Below are positions 1-7,537 of a DNA stretch of 25,815 bases, in pieces. The position numbers were made by a program, and so were the translations under genes. Under the pieces are notes generated by a model, which worked only from the letters and a program-made list of their open reading frames with translations, was not told the origin of the DNA and made no database searches. The stretch lies in contig JBFKOW010000028.1 of the NCBI GenBank assembly GCA_041628615.1, forward strand, positions 1 to 25,815, read 5' to 3'. Numbering within the stretch: position 1 is the stretch's first letter; every line of letters starts with the position of its first letter. Source of the stretch: JAMWZF01 sp041628615 (GTDB taxonomy: Bacteria > Pseudomonadota > Alphaproteobacteria > Rhodobacterales > Rhodobacteraceae).

Positions 1-31
<31 letters not shown>

Positions 32-53
32 CGATGCCGAGCCGGCCCGCGCC

Positions 54-911
54 CTAGCCCAGCGTCACCCCGTGGCGACCGGCGAGATCGGTGAAGAACT
101 GCCACGCGACCCGGCCCGACCGCGCGCCGCGCGTCGCCTGCCACTCGATCGCTTCGGCCCGCAGGGTCCCGGGGTCGACCTTCACGCCGTAGGCGGCACA
201 ATACCCCGCGATCATCGACAGGTATTCGTCCTGCGAACAGGGATGAAAGCCGAGCCAGAGGCCGAACCTGTCGGACAGCGACACCTTCTCCTCCACCGCC
301 TCGGATGGCGAGATCGCGGTGGAGCGCTCGTTCTCGATCATGTCGCGCGGCATCAGGTGCCGCCGGTTCGAGGTGGCGTAGAGGATCACGTTGTCCGGCC
401 GGCCCTCGATCCCGCCGTCGAGCACCGCCTTCAGCGACTTGTAATGGGCGTCGTCGTGGCTGAACGACAGGTCGTCGCAGAACAGCACGAAGCGCGCCGC
501 CGCCCCGCGCAGGAGGTTCAGGCAGCGGCCGATCGAGGGCAGGTCCTCGCGCTGGATCTCGATGATCTTCAGCGCCGGCCGATCCGCATGAACCTTGCCG
601 TGCACCGCCTTGACGAGGCTGGATTTCCCCATCCCGCGGGCGCCCCAGAGAAGGGCGTTGTTGGCCGGCAGCCCGCGGGCGAACCGCTCGGTATTGGCCA
701 GCAGCGTGTCGCGCGCCCGGTCGACTCCCACCAGCAGCGATACGTCGATCCGGTTGACCTGCGCCACCGGTTCGAGCCGGTCGGGCTCGGTATGCCAGAC
801 GAAGGCCGCGGCACTGGCGAAATCCGGCGCCGGACGGGGCGCCGGGGCGATCCGCTCGAGCGCCGCGGCGATCCGGTCGAGCGCCGCGGGCCCGTCACCG
901 GTCCCGCTCAC
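54..911 (-). CDS. DUF815-family AAA+-type ATPase
   Basis: A 285-residue P-loop ATPase of the DUF815 family; its cellular substrate is not known to me. Seen: Walker A GARGMGKS at residues 90-97 and a Walker B-like strand FVLFCDDLSF with acidic D146/D147. An N-terminal Ala/Pro-rich leader (about 10-30) contains a duplicated heptad. The start is GTG at 911, and that GTG overlaps the TGA of tatC by 4 nt (GTGA), so translation is probably coupled to tatC. The gene is last in the tatA-tatB-tatC operon as seen here. That position allows a role near the membrane or in protein export, but that is inference from neighbourhood only. The family call is firm and the function is open. Confidence 0.88.
   Translation of the reverse strand: MSGTGDGPAALDRIAAALERIAPAPRPAPDFASAAAFVWHTEPDRLEPVAQVNRIDVSLLVGVDRARDTLLANTERFARGLPANNALLWGARGMGKSSLVKAVHGKVHADRPALKIIEIQREDLPSIGRCLNLLRGAAARFVLFCDDLSFSHDDAHYKSLKAVLDGGIEGRPDNVILYATSNRRHLMPRDMIENERSTAISPSEAVEEKVSLSDRFGLWLGFHPCSQDEYLSMIAGYCAAYGVKVDPGTLRAEAIEWQATRGARSGRVAWQFFTDLAGRHGVTLG
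847..888. repeat. Two-copy 21-bp tandem repeat inside the DUF815 gene
   Basis: Bases 847-867 and 868-888 are the same 21-mer apart from one base (855 C versus 876 G). In the encoded protein this gives two similar heptads, LDRIAAA and LERIAPA, near the N-terminus. The length is a multiple of three, so gain or loss of a copy would keep the reading frame. Confidence 0.85.
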
Positions 912-1852
912 CGGGCCGCCCCGCCATCGCCGGCGGCATCGTCCTCCCCGTCATCGCCGTAGAGGGTCTCGTTCTCGCCCAGGATGCCCTCGGCCCGAAG
1001 CTGCGCCTCCTTGCGCCGTTCGACGCCGTGCACCAGCCAGATCGAGACCTCGTAGAGACTGTAGACCGCCGAGAACAGGATCAGCTGGGTGATGACGTCC
1101 GGCGGGGTCACCACGGCGGCAAGCACGAGGATGCCAACAATGGCATACTTGCGCACCGATCTCAGCCCGCCCGCGGTGACGAGCCCGGCCTTGCCCATCA
1201 GGGTCAGCAGCACCGGAAGCTGGAAGCACAGCCCGAAGGCCATGATGAACTTCAGCGTGATGTCGAGGCTCTCGTTGACCTTGCCGAAGAAGACGATCGT
1301 CGCGTCCTGCACCGCGGGCGCGGCGGTGGGCGTCGCGCCCTCCACCGCCGGTTCGAGGAAGGTGGCGAACAGCGACGGCAGATCGGCGAAGCCGAGAAAG
1401 AAGTTCATCGCCAGCGGCGTGACGACGTACTGCGCGAAGGCCGCGCCCAGCAGGAACATCGCCGGAGAGGCGACGAGGAAAGGCAGGAAGGCGTTCTTCT
1501 CGGACCGGTAGAGCCCCGGCGCGACGAAGCGCCAGAGCTGGAAGGAGATCACCGGAAAGGCCAGCATGAAGCCGAACACGAAGCTGATCCGGAAATAGGT
1601 GAACAGCAGTTCCTGCGGCGAGGTGAACTGGAACGTCGGGTCCGGGTCGCCGAGATTGCGCAGCGTCTCCTTGATCGGGTCCAGCAGGTATTCGAGGATC
1701 GGTTCGGCCACCGCGAAGGCGACGATGATCCCCAGCAGGAACGCCATCGCGCAGCGGATCAGCCTGGTCCGGAGTTCGGCCAGGTGCTCGATCAGCGGGG
1801 CGGAGCTGGCTTCGATCTCGTCGTCGGGGTCGGGCCCGGTGGCGCTGCTCAT
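908..1852 (-). CDS. tatC: Sec-independent protein translocase TatC
   Basis: Polytopic inner-membrane receptor of the twin-arginine translocase, which binds RR signal peptides together with TatB and exports folded proteins. Seen: the conserved N-terminal stretch PLIEHLAELRTRLI, followed by several hydrophobic segments (for example AFLLGIIVAFAVAEPIL and FVFGFMLAFPVISF), FQLWRFVAPGLY, and late helices around GLCFQLPVLLTLMGKAGLV and AIVGILVLAAVVTPPDV. A longer periplasmic loop rich in Ala/Pro/Thr (about residues 173-195) is also present. ATG at 1852 overlaps the tatB TGA by one base (TGATG); a GTG one codon upstream (1855) is an equally possible start. The stop overlaps the start of the DUF815 gene. 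About 314 residues, a little longer than E. coli TatC because of the loop and an acidic C-terminal tail. Confidence 0.97.
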   Translation of the reverse strand: MSSATGPDPDDEIEASSAPLIEHLAELRTRLIRCAMAFLLGIIVAFAVAEPILEYLLDPIKETLRNLGDPDPTFQFTSPQELLFTYFRISFVFGFMLAFPVISFQLWRFVAPGLYRSEKNAFLPFLVASPAMFLLGAAFAQYVVTPLAMNFFLGFADLPSLFATFLEPAVEGATPTAAPAVQDATIVFFGKVNESLDITLKFIMAFGLCFQLPVLLTLMGKAGLVTAGGLRSVRKYAIVGILVLAAVVTPPDVITQLILFSAVYSLYEVSIWLVHGVERRKEAQLRAEGILGENETLYGDDGEDDAAGDGGAAR

Positions 1853-2334
1853 CACTCGCTGTCCTTCTGGGCCGGCGCCGGGGACGCCACCGGACCCGAT
1901 GCGGGCGCCGGCGCGGCTGCCGGGGCGGGGGCCGGGTCCGCCGCAGCGCCCGCCGCCGCCTCGGCCTTCTCACGGGCGATCCGTTCCTCGGCCTTCTTCG
2001 CGGTGGCGGCGAGGATCTTGTCCTTGGCCTCCTGCCGCTCCTTGGCCAGCTTCTGGGTCTCGGGCCCCCAGGTCGCGCTCCGCGCCGCATCGCGGGCGGC
2101 GTCCCCGGCGGCCTTCACCGGGTTGGCGGCGCTCCGGATCGTCTTCTTGATGTCGCTGACCCCGGCCTGGTCCGCGGCCTCGTCCATGGCGCGGCTGAAC
2201 TCGCGCGCCATCTGCCGCATCTTGCCGGTGAACCGGCCCATGGCGCGGAACGACCGGGTGAAGTCCTGCGGCCCCATCACGATCAGCGCGATGACGCCGA
2301 TGACGAGAAGCTCGCCTATGCCGAAGTCGAACAT
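1852..2334 (-). CDS. tatB: Twin-arginine translocase subunit TatB
   Basis: A 160-residue single-span membrane protein that partners TatC in substrate recognition. Seen: N-terminal MFDFGIGELLVIGVIALIVMGPQDF, with Glu8 in the membrane helix and a Gly-Pro hinge at its end. An amphipathic charged helix follows (about residues 25-60). A long Ala/Lys/Glu region comes next and then an Ala/Pro-rich tail of low complexity (about 120-155). The call as TatB rather than TatA rests on length, on Glu8 and on the position just before tatC. It lies 22 nt after tatA and overlaps tatC by 1-4 nt. The Pro/Ala tail is probably disordered and variable. Confidence 0.95.
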   Translation of the reverse strand: MFDFGIGELLVIGVIALIVMGPQDFTRSFRAMGRFTGKMRQMAREFSRAMDEAADQAGVSDIKKTIRSAANPVKAAGDAARDAARSATWGPETQKLAKERQEAKDKILAATAKKAEERIAREKAEAAAGAAADPAPAPAAAPAPASGPVASPAPAQKDSE

Positions 2335-2356
2335 GTCTGGCGTGGACGGGCCGCGA

Positions 2357-2569
2357 TCAGGCCTTGTCCTTCTCCTCTTCCGGGGTCACGTCGCGCGCGG
2401 CCGAGGTGCTTTCCTCGATCTCGCGCTTGCCGTCGTCGACGCCCTTCTTGAAGGCGGTGATGCCCTTGCCGACCTCGCCCATCAGCGACGAGATCTTGCC
2501 GCGCCCGAACAGCACGAGGACGACGATGGCGATGACGATGAGACCGCCGATTCCGATATTCTGAGGCAT
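2357..2569 (-). CDS. tatA: Twin-arginine translocase subunit TatA
   Basis: A 70-residue TatA, the subunit that oligomerises to form the export path for folded Tat substrates. Seen: a short N-terminus, one transmembrane helix (about residues 5-20, GIGGLIVIAIVVLVLF), the FGRGKI hinge, an amphipathic helix (about 25-45) and a charged C-terminal tail. The reading frame is open upstream to 2812, but the start at 2569 is favoured. It follows an AAGGA ribosome-binding site at 2578-2582 with 8-nt spacing, and the upstream peptide is Arg-rich non-TatA sequence. First gene of tatA-tatB-tatC-DUF815; its promoter should lie in the 148-nt divergent gap shared with the WYL regulator. Confidence 0.96.
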   Translation of the reverse strand: MPQNIGIGGLIVIAIVVLVLFGRGKISSLMGEVGKGITAFKKGVDDGKREIEESTSAARDVTPEEEKDKA

Positions 2570-2681
2570 GGAAGTGGTCCTTCTGCTCTGGTGTCGAGGC
2601 TGGTCTAGGCCGCCGCGCCCGCCGGTGAAAGCGCGATCTGGCACGCCAGAGCCTTGCTCTGCCCGGAACCGTCGCACATTG

Positions 2682-2697
2682 TGACAGAAACCTGTCA
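2682..2697. promoter_or_regulatory. Perfect inverted repeat, candidate operator of the WYL regulator
   Basis: TGACAG (2682-2687), spacer AAAC, CTGTCA (2692-2697): a perfect 6-4-6 inverted repeat ending 20 nt before the regulator's start codon and 112 nt from the tatA start. Dyads of this size are typical of dimeric HTH regulators, and the position suits autoregulation. The link to this protein is inference from location. Confidence 0.5.
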
Positions 2698-2717
2698 GTT
2701 GCGCGCCGAGGACCGCG

Positions 2718-3374
2718 ATGCCCCGCAAGGACCGCCTTGCCGACCTGATCCGGGACCTGCGCCGTCCGGGCCCGCACCGCGCCGCCGACCTCGCGCGGCG
2801 GCACGGCGTCACCCTGCGGACGATCTACCGCGACCTCGACACCCTGCGCGCCGCCGGGCTGCCGGTCGCCGGGACCCGGGGCCGGGGCTACCGGATCACC
2901 GCCGAGGTGACGCTGCCGCCGCTGAACCTGACGCTCGACGAACTGGAGGCGCTGCATCTCGGTCTCGTCGCGGTGGCCAGCGGCGGCGATCCGGCGCTGG
3001 CCGCCGCCGCCGTCCGCCTCGCCGACCGGCTGGACCGGGCGCTGCCCGAGGACGGACCGGCGGACCCGCGGGCCGAGGTGCTGAGCTTCACCACCACCGC
3101 GCCCGGCACCCGCCACCAGGCGGCGCTGCGGCAGGCGGTGCGCGCCCGCCAGAAACTGTCGCTGCGGATCGGCGGCCGGGACCGGACGGTGCGGCCGCTG
3201 CGGCTCGACTACTGGGGCCGGCTCTGGACCTGCGTGGTCTGGTGCGAGACGACGGACCGGTTCGACGAGATCCGCCTCGACGCGATCGAGACGGTCACCC
3301 CGCTGCCGGCGCTGTTCGGGCGCGAGCCGGGCCGCGAACTGCCGGATTTCGACGCGCTCCGGGGCGGCGGATAG
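2718..3374 (+). CDS. YafY-type HTH / WYL-domain transcriptional regulator
   Basis: A 218-residue DNA-binding regulator. Seen: an N-terminal winged HTH (about residues 4-60) with RAADLARRHGVTLRTIYRDL as the helix-turn-helix and GRGYRI as the wing. A helical linker (about 65-140) follows, and then a WYL-like ligand-sensing domain (about 145-198, RPLRLDYWGRLWTCVVWCE). In the last, the usual W-Y-L triplet reads W-T-C, so the domain is divergent. ATG at 2718 has GAGGA at 2708-2712. The gene is divergent from tatA and convergent with the ABC ATPase, whose stop lies only 2 nt beyond its own. Its targets are unknown; autoregulation through the inverted repeat at 2682-2697 is plausible. Confidence 0.88.
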   Translation: MPRKDRLADLIRDLRRPGPHRAADLARRHGVTLRTIYRDLDTLRAAGLPVAGTRGRGYRITAEVTLPPLNLTLDELEALHLGLVAVASGGDPALAAAAVRLADRLDRALPEDGPADPRAEVLSFTTTAPGTRHQAALRQAVRARQKLSLRIGGRDRTVRPLRLDYWGRLWTCVVWCETTDRFDEIRLDAIETVTPLPALFGREPGRELPDFDALRGGG

Positions 3375-3376
3375 GG

Positions 3377-4492
3377 TCAGGCTGCCTTCGGGAACACGAA
3401 GCAGCGTTCCCGGCGCACGGTCAGCCAGAACAGCGTGTCGGGCTTGGGCAGGAAGACCGCCGGAATCTTGGCCCGCAGCCGCATCCCGCCCTCGTCGAGC
3501 CGGAACACCACGATGCTTTCGCCGCCGACGAAACGGGACCGTTCCACCAGCGCCTTCGCCGGGGTGCCGGTCTGCGGGGTCGGCGCCGGTCCGACGCCGC
3601 CGCGGTCGAAGTCGATCGACAGGTGCTGGAGCCGGAACACCACCTCGGCGCGGCTGCCGTCGGGCAGGCCCGGCGCGTCGAAGGCGCCCAGCGGGGTGCG
3701 CACGCTGCCCGCGTGAACATCGCCTTCGATCACGTTGATATCGCTGAAGAACGCGGCTGTCTCACGGTCGGCGGGCCGGGTGTAGATCTCGAAGGGCGGC
3801 CCCTTCTGCACGATCCGCCCGGCGCGCATCAGCGCGATCTGGTCGGCCATCCGCATCGCCTCTGCGGGCTCGTGGGTGACCAGCAGGACCGCCGCCCCCT
3901 CGGCGCGCAGCAGGTCCAGGGTTTCGTCCCGGACCCCGTCGCGCAGTCGGTCGTCGAGCCCCGAGAAGGGTTCGTCCATCAGCATTACCCGTGGTGCCGG
4001 GGCCAGCGCCCGGGCCAGCGCCACGCGCTGCTGTTCGCCGCCCGAGAGCTGATGCGGGTAGGCATCGGCGAAGCGGGCCATCCCCACCTTGTCGAGCATC
4101 TCGGCCACCCTGGCGGCAACCCCGGCGGACCGCGACCGCCCGGAAAGCCCGAAGCCCACGTTCTCGGCCACCGTCAGGTGCGGGAACAGCGCGTAGTCCT
4201 GGAACATCAGCCCGACCGACCGCTGTTCGGGCGGCACCGCGCCGGCGGTGTCGGCCAGCTTCCGGCCGTCGACCCAGACCTCCCCGGCGTCCAGCCGCTC
4301 GACCCCGGCGATGATCCGCAGCGTCGTCGACTTGCCACAGCCGGAGGGGCCGAGCAGGCAGGTCACCTCGCCCGGCATCACCGTGAGCGAAACGTCGTCG
4401 ACCACGGTCACGCCGTCGAACCGGCGGGTCACCCCGCGCACGTCGAGGCGCGGGGTCGCGGTCTTGGCGGCCATCGGTGCCGAGGCGTTCAT
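3377..4492 (-). CDS. ABC transporter ATP-binding protein, Fe3+ (FbpC)-like
   Basis: A 371-residue importer-type ATPase that would power uptake through a separate permease. Seen: Walker A GPSGCGKST (48-56), Q-loop MFQDYALFPHLTVAENVGFGL, signature LSGGEQQRVALARAL, Walker B VMLMDEPFSGLD, H-loop LLVTHE. A C-terminal beta-rich extension of about 130 residues resembles the TOBE-type regulatory domain. The Q-loop region and overall shape fit the FbpC/PotA/ThiQ group, and FbpC seems closest; substrate could equally be another metal, polyamine or thiamine. The start at 4492 (MNASAP) is preferred over 4540 because AGGGA precedes it at suitable spacing. No permease or binding-protein gene lies beside it, so it looks orphaned here. 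The next gene on this strand, an SDR, ends 75 nt upstream and could be co-transcribed. Confidence 0.9.
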   Translation of the reverse strand: MNASAPMAAKTATPRLDVRGVTRRFDGVTVVDDVSLTVMPGEVTCLLGPSGCGKSTTLRIIAGVERLDAGEVWVDGRKLADTAGAVPPEQRSVGLMFQDYALFPHLTVAENVGFGLSGRSRSAGVAARVAEMLDKVGMARFADAYPHQLSGGEQQRVALARALAPAPRVMLMDEPFSGLDDRLRDGVRDETLDLLRAEGAAVLLVTHEPAEAMRMADQIALMRAGRIVQKGPPFEIYTRPADRETAAFFSDINVIEGDVHAGSVRTPLGAFDAPGLPDGSRAEVVFRLQHLSIDFDRGGVGPAPTPQTGTPAKALVERSRFVGGESIVVFRLDEGGMRLRAKIPAVFLPKPDTLFWLTVRRERCFVFPKAA

Positions 4493-4567
4493 CGGGGTCC
4501 CTGACAAAAAGAGTCTGCCTTCCCCTCCTACCCGCGCCACCGCCCTGCCGCAAGCACGGCGGCCGGT

Positions 4568-5347
4568 CTAGAGTGTCGCGTTGCTGGCCCCGCCGTCGAG
4601 CAGGATGTTCTGGCCGACGATGAAGCCGGCCTTTTCCGAACACAGGAACGCGCACATCGCGCCGAACTCGTCCGGGGTGCCGTAGCGGTTGGCCGGGATG
4701 GTGGCGGCGCGCCGCTTGCGGGCCTCCTCCATGCCGATCCCCTCGGCGTCGCAGACCGCCTTGTCGAGGCTGTCGGCGCGGTCGGTGGCGTGGATGCCGG
4801 GCAGCAGGTTGTTGACGATGACGCCGTGCGGCGCCACTTGCCGCGCGGTCCCGGCGACGTAGCCGGTGAGCCCGGCGCGGGCCGAGTTCGACAGCCCCAG
4901 CACCGCGATCGGCGTCTTGACCGACACCGAGGTGATGTTGACCACCCGGCCCCAGCCCCGTTCGATCATGCCGGGCATCAGCGCGGTCATCAGCGCGATG
5001 GGCGTCAGCATGTTGGCGTCGAGCGCCTTGATGAAATCCTCGCGGCCCCAGTCGGTCCACATCCCCGGCGGCGGCCCGCCGGCATTGGTGACGAGGATGT
5101 CCACGTCCCCGGCGGCGGCGAGCACCTCGGCCCGCCCGGCCTCGGCGGTGATGTCGGCGGCCACCTCGGTCACCGCGACGCCGAACTCCGAGCGGATCTC
5201 GGCGGCGGCGGCAGACAGCGCCGCGGCGCCGCGCGCGTTCATCACGAGGTCCGCCCCGGCCTCGGCCAGCGCCCGCGCACAGCCCAGCCCCAGCCCCTTC
5301 GACGAGGCGCAGACCAGCGCGCGCCGTCCCCTGATTCCCAGATCCAT
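4568..5347 (-). CDS. SDR-family oxidoreductase with altered catalytic motif
   Basis: A 259-residue Rossmann-fold short-chain dehydrogenase/reductase homologue. Seen: nucleotide-binding loop ASSKGLGLG (14-22) in place of TGxxxGxG, NAG motif (88-90), catalytic-strand NITS with Ser140, and C-terminal FIVGQNILLDGG. Counting 13 residues from Ser140, as in FabG, lands on Ser153 where Tyr is expected, and the paired Lys is Arg157 (SNSAR instead of YxxxK). I recall related SDR proteins with a similar LGLSN-x-AR segment, so this is probably a conserved subfamily rather than random decay. It may still bind NAD(P), but classical Tyr-Lys chemistry looks absent. ATG at 5347 has GGGAG upstream at good spacing. 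Substrate unknown. It is divergent from the Hint-domain gene; the 168-nt gap between them (5348-5515) shows no clear motif. Confidence 0.88.
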   Translation of the reverse strand: MDLGIRGRRALVCASSKGLGLGCARALAEAGADLVMNARGAAALSAAAAEIRSEFGVAVTEVAADITAEAGRAEVLAAAGDVDILVTNAGGPPPGMWTDWGREDFIKALDANMLTPIALMTALMPGMIERGWGRVVNITSVSVKTPIAVLGLSNSARAGLTGYVAGTARQVAPHGVIVNNLLPGIHATDRADSLDKAVCDAEGIGMEEARKRRAATIPANRYGTPDEFGAMCAFLCSEKAGFIVGQNILLDGGASNATL

Positions 5348-5515
5348 CTCTCGCTCCCGGTCCTGTCATCCTGTCGCTGCCGGCGGTTCCGGCCCGGCCG
5401 TGTCTAACCGCCCGGCCGGGCCGGAACAATGGCCCCGCGGGATGGCCAGATTGTCGGCCCGCTTCCGCCGCATTCCTGCGCTGCACTGTGCCGGACCGCC
5501 GCCTCCGACCGAACC

Positions 5516-6544
5516 ATGACCGAGCCCAGACACCCCCCGCCCGAACCCGGCGCGATCCAGACCCTGCCCGTCTACCGCAGCGGCACGGTCCGGGTGATCG
5601 AAGGCGTGGCCCGCGGCGACTCGATCAGCTTTGCCGACGACCTCGTGATGGACGACATCTACGCCCTCGCCGCCGGCGCGGACCGGGTCCGGCTGACGCT
5701 GGCGCTCGGCGCGGACGACCGGCTCTTCGGCGTCGCCGCCGGATCCGAGACCGGCCGGCCCGGCAACGTCATTGCGCTGGATTGCTGCGTCACCCTGATG
5801 CGCCGGGACGGCACCACGATCGAGGCGCTGCTGCTCGTCGAGATCGAGGACGGATCCGCGGCCGAAGTCTACGTGCTGCCGCTCGCCAGCCTCGACCCGG
5901 GCGCCGATTACCGGCTGGTCGGCGTCGACCGGCAGACCGCGACCAGCCGCTTTTCCGGGGTCGCCTGCGTGTCGTTCACCCGCGGCACCCGGATCACGAT
6001 GGCCGACGGCGCGCAGCGCCGGATCGAGGATCTCGCGGTGGGCGACAGCGTGCTGACCCGGGACGACGGCCCGCAGAAGATCCGCTGGATCGGCCGCAAC
6101 ACGGTGCGCGCGGTCGGCGCCTTTGCGCCGGTGGTGATCCGCGAGGGCGCGCTGCACAACGCCAGCGACCTCGTGCTCAGCCCCGACCACCGGGTCTTCG
6201 TCTACCAGCGCAAGGACCGGCTCGGCGCGGGCCGGGCCGAGGTTCTGGTCAAGGTCCGGCACCTGGTGAACGGCGACACGGTGGTGCGCCGGTCCGGCGG
6301 CTTCGTGGAGTATTTCCAGCTGCTCTTCGACGATCACCAGATCATCTATGCCGAGGGCATCGCCGCCGAATCGCTGCTGGTCGACCCGCGCACCCGGCGC
6401 GCCGTCCCCGACGAGGTCGGGCGGCGCCTCGGTCTCGGCATCCCCGGCCACCGGCATCGCCGGCATCTCGAATACGAGGTGCACGAGTCGCTCCTCAGCC
6501 GGCCCGACGCGGTGGCGCTGCTGCGCCGGGCGTCGACGAGCTGA
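5516..6544 (+). CDS. Hint-domain (hedgehog/intein-type) protein
   Basis: A protein of about 342 residues in the Hint_2 family common in Rhodobacteraceae; the biological role of these proteins is largely unknown. Seen: an N-terminal beta-rich region of about 150 residues, then the Hint module from about residue 153. This contains SFTRGTRITMADG, RRIEDLAVGDSVLTRDDG, the block LSPDHRVFVY (about 221-230) and the closing block YFQLLFDDHQIIYAEGIAAESLL (about 266-288). The residue that is normally Cys1 of the Hint module is Ser153; a Cys sits two residues earlier (Cys151). There is a short tail of about 50 residues after the module. Start choice is uncertain: ATG 5516 is preferred because homology-like sequence begins soon after, but ATG 5429 is in frame and neither has a strong Shine-Dalgarno. 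No signal peptide is visible from 5516. Confidence 0.82.
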   Translation: MTEPRHPPPEPGAIQTLPVYRSGTVRVIEGVARGDSISFADDLVMDDIYALAAGADRVRLTLALGADDRLFGVAAGSETGRPGNVIALDCCVTLMRRDGTTIEALLLVEIEDGSAAEVYVLPLASLDPGADYRLVGVDRQTATSRFSGVACVSFTRGTRITMADGAQRRIEDLAVGDSVLTRDDGPQKIRWIGRNTVRAVGAFAPVVIREGALHNASDLVLSPDHRVFVYQRKDRLGAGRAEVLVKVRHLVNGDTVVRRSGGFVEYFQLLFDDHQIIYAEGIAAESLLVDPRTRRAVPDEVGRRLGLGIPGHRHRRHLEYEVHESLLSRPDAVALLRRASTS

Positions 6545-6634
6545 GGGAGCTCCGGGCGGGCGGCCGCGCCCGGTCAGGCTTGTCGCCGCCAGTTCGGCAC
6601 GCGATAGTGGACCCGCAACCGCGCGGAGGACCCC

Positions 6635-7471
6635 ATGAGCGACATCAGGACCATTCTCGTGGGCACCGACCTGTCGGCCCGGTCGGACCGAGCCGTGCGC
6701 CGCGCAGTGCGCCTGGCCCGCGATCACGGCGCGGCGCTCACCGTGCTGACCGCGGTGGACGACGCGATGCCCGACGACATGTCCGAGACGCTGCGCGGCA
6801 AGGCCCAGCAGACCCTGGACCGGTTCGTCGCCTCGATCGCCGAGGGGGTCGACTACCGGGTCGTGGCCCAGGTCGGGGATCCGACGAAGGCCATTCTCGA
6901 CGCGGCGGCGGCGGTCGATCTTCTGGTGATGGGCGTGCACCGGCCCCGCATCTTCCTCGACTCGCTGCGCGAGACGACGATGCAGCGGGTCGTGCGGCTC
7001 ACCGGCACGCCGGTCCTGCTGGTCACCGACCGCGAGGACCATCCCTACGCGCGGGTCATCGCGGCCTGCGACTTCTCTCCCGCCGCGACGGCCGCGCTGC
7101 ATCTTGCCCACCGGATCGCGCCCGAGGCGCGGATCGAACCGCTGCACGCGCTGCACGTCACCTACGGCGGCCGGGTCGCGCGGGACGCGCAGGTCCACGA
7201 GGAACTGGAAACCGCCTTCCGGCGCGAGGCCGAGGCGACGGCCCGGGCCTGGGAAGAGACCACCTACCTCCCGCGCGAGGCGGTGGCCCCCTGCGAGATC
7301 GCCATCGGCTCGCCGCTGGCGCTGCTCGAGGCCCGGGTCGCGAAGGGCGGGGTCGACCTGATCGCGGCGGGGGCCCATGGCCGGGTCGGCGCGGCTCCGG
7401 CGCTGCTGGGATCTCTCGCCAACGACCTGATGCGCGACCCGCCCTGCGACGTGCTGATCGCCCGGCCCTGA
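6635..7471 (+). CDS. Tandem universal stress protein (two Usp domains)
   Basis: A 278-residue cytosolic protein of two consecutive UspA folds (about 1-132 and 138-278). Seen: each half opens with a beta strand ending in D-x-S (TILVGTDLS, VIAACDFS) and ends with a hydrophobic strand (TPVLLVTD, CDVLIARP). The second half has the ATP-binding signature GAHG-(9 residues)-GS. In the first half the matching region is GVHRPRIFLDSLRET, with the second Gly and the GS both lost, so only the C-terminal half is likely to bind ATP. GGAGGA at 6625-6630 lies 4 nt before the ATG. The gene follows the Hint gene by 90 nt and precedes prfC by 66 nt; a functional link is not evident. Its stress trigger cannot be read from the sequence. 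Confidence 0.93.
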   Translation: MSDIRTILVGTDLSARSDRAVRRAVRLARDHGAALTVLTAVDDAMPDDMSETLRGKAQQTLDRFVASIAEGVDYRVVAQVGDPTKAILDAAAAVDLLVMGVHRPRIFLDSLRETTMQRVVRLTGTPVLLVTDREDHPYARVIAACDFSPAATAALHLAHRIAPEARIEPLHALHVTYGGRVARDAQVHEELETAFRREAEATARAWEETTYLPREAVAPCEIAIGSPLALLEARVAKGGVDLIAAGAHGRVGAAPALLGSLANDLMRDPPCDVLIARP

Positions 7472-7537
7472 GCCGCCGGCCGATCGGCCCTCCGCCCCCC
7501 ATTGCCGAGCGGCGGCAACCGTCCTATGGCTCCGCGC

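Noticed and set aside
2654..4504. Plus-strand open frame of 616 codons across the WYL regulator and the ABC ATPase
   Set aside because: Opposite or out of frame to two clear genes, repetitive Arg/Gly/Pro composition, and no motif.
7478..7489. 12-bp perfect palindrome GGCCGATCGGCC after the Usp gene
   Set aside because: It has no loop for a hairpin, no T-run, and is made of GC-rich words expected by chance in this genome; no operator role is supported.
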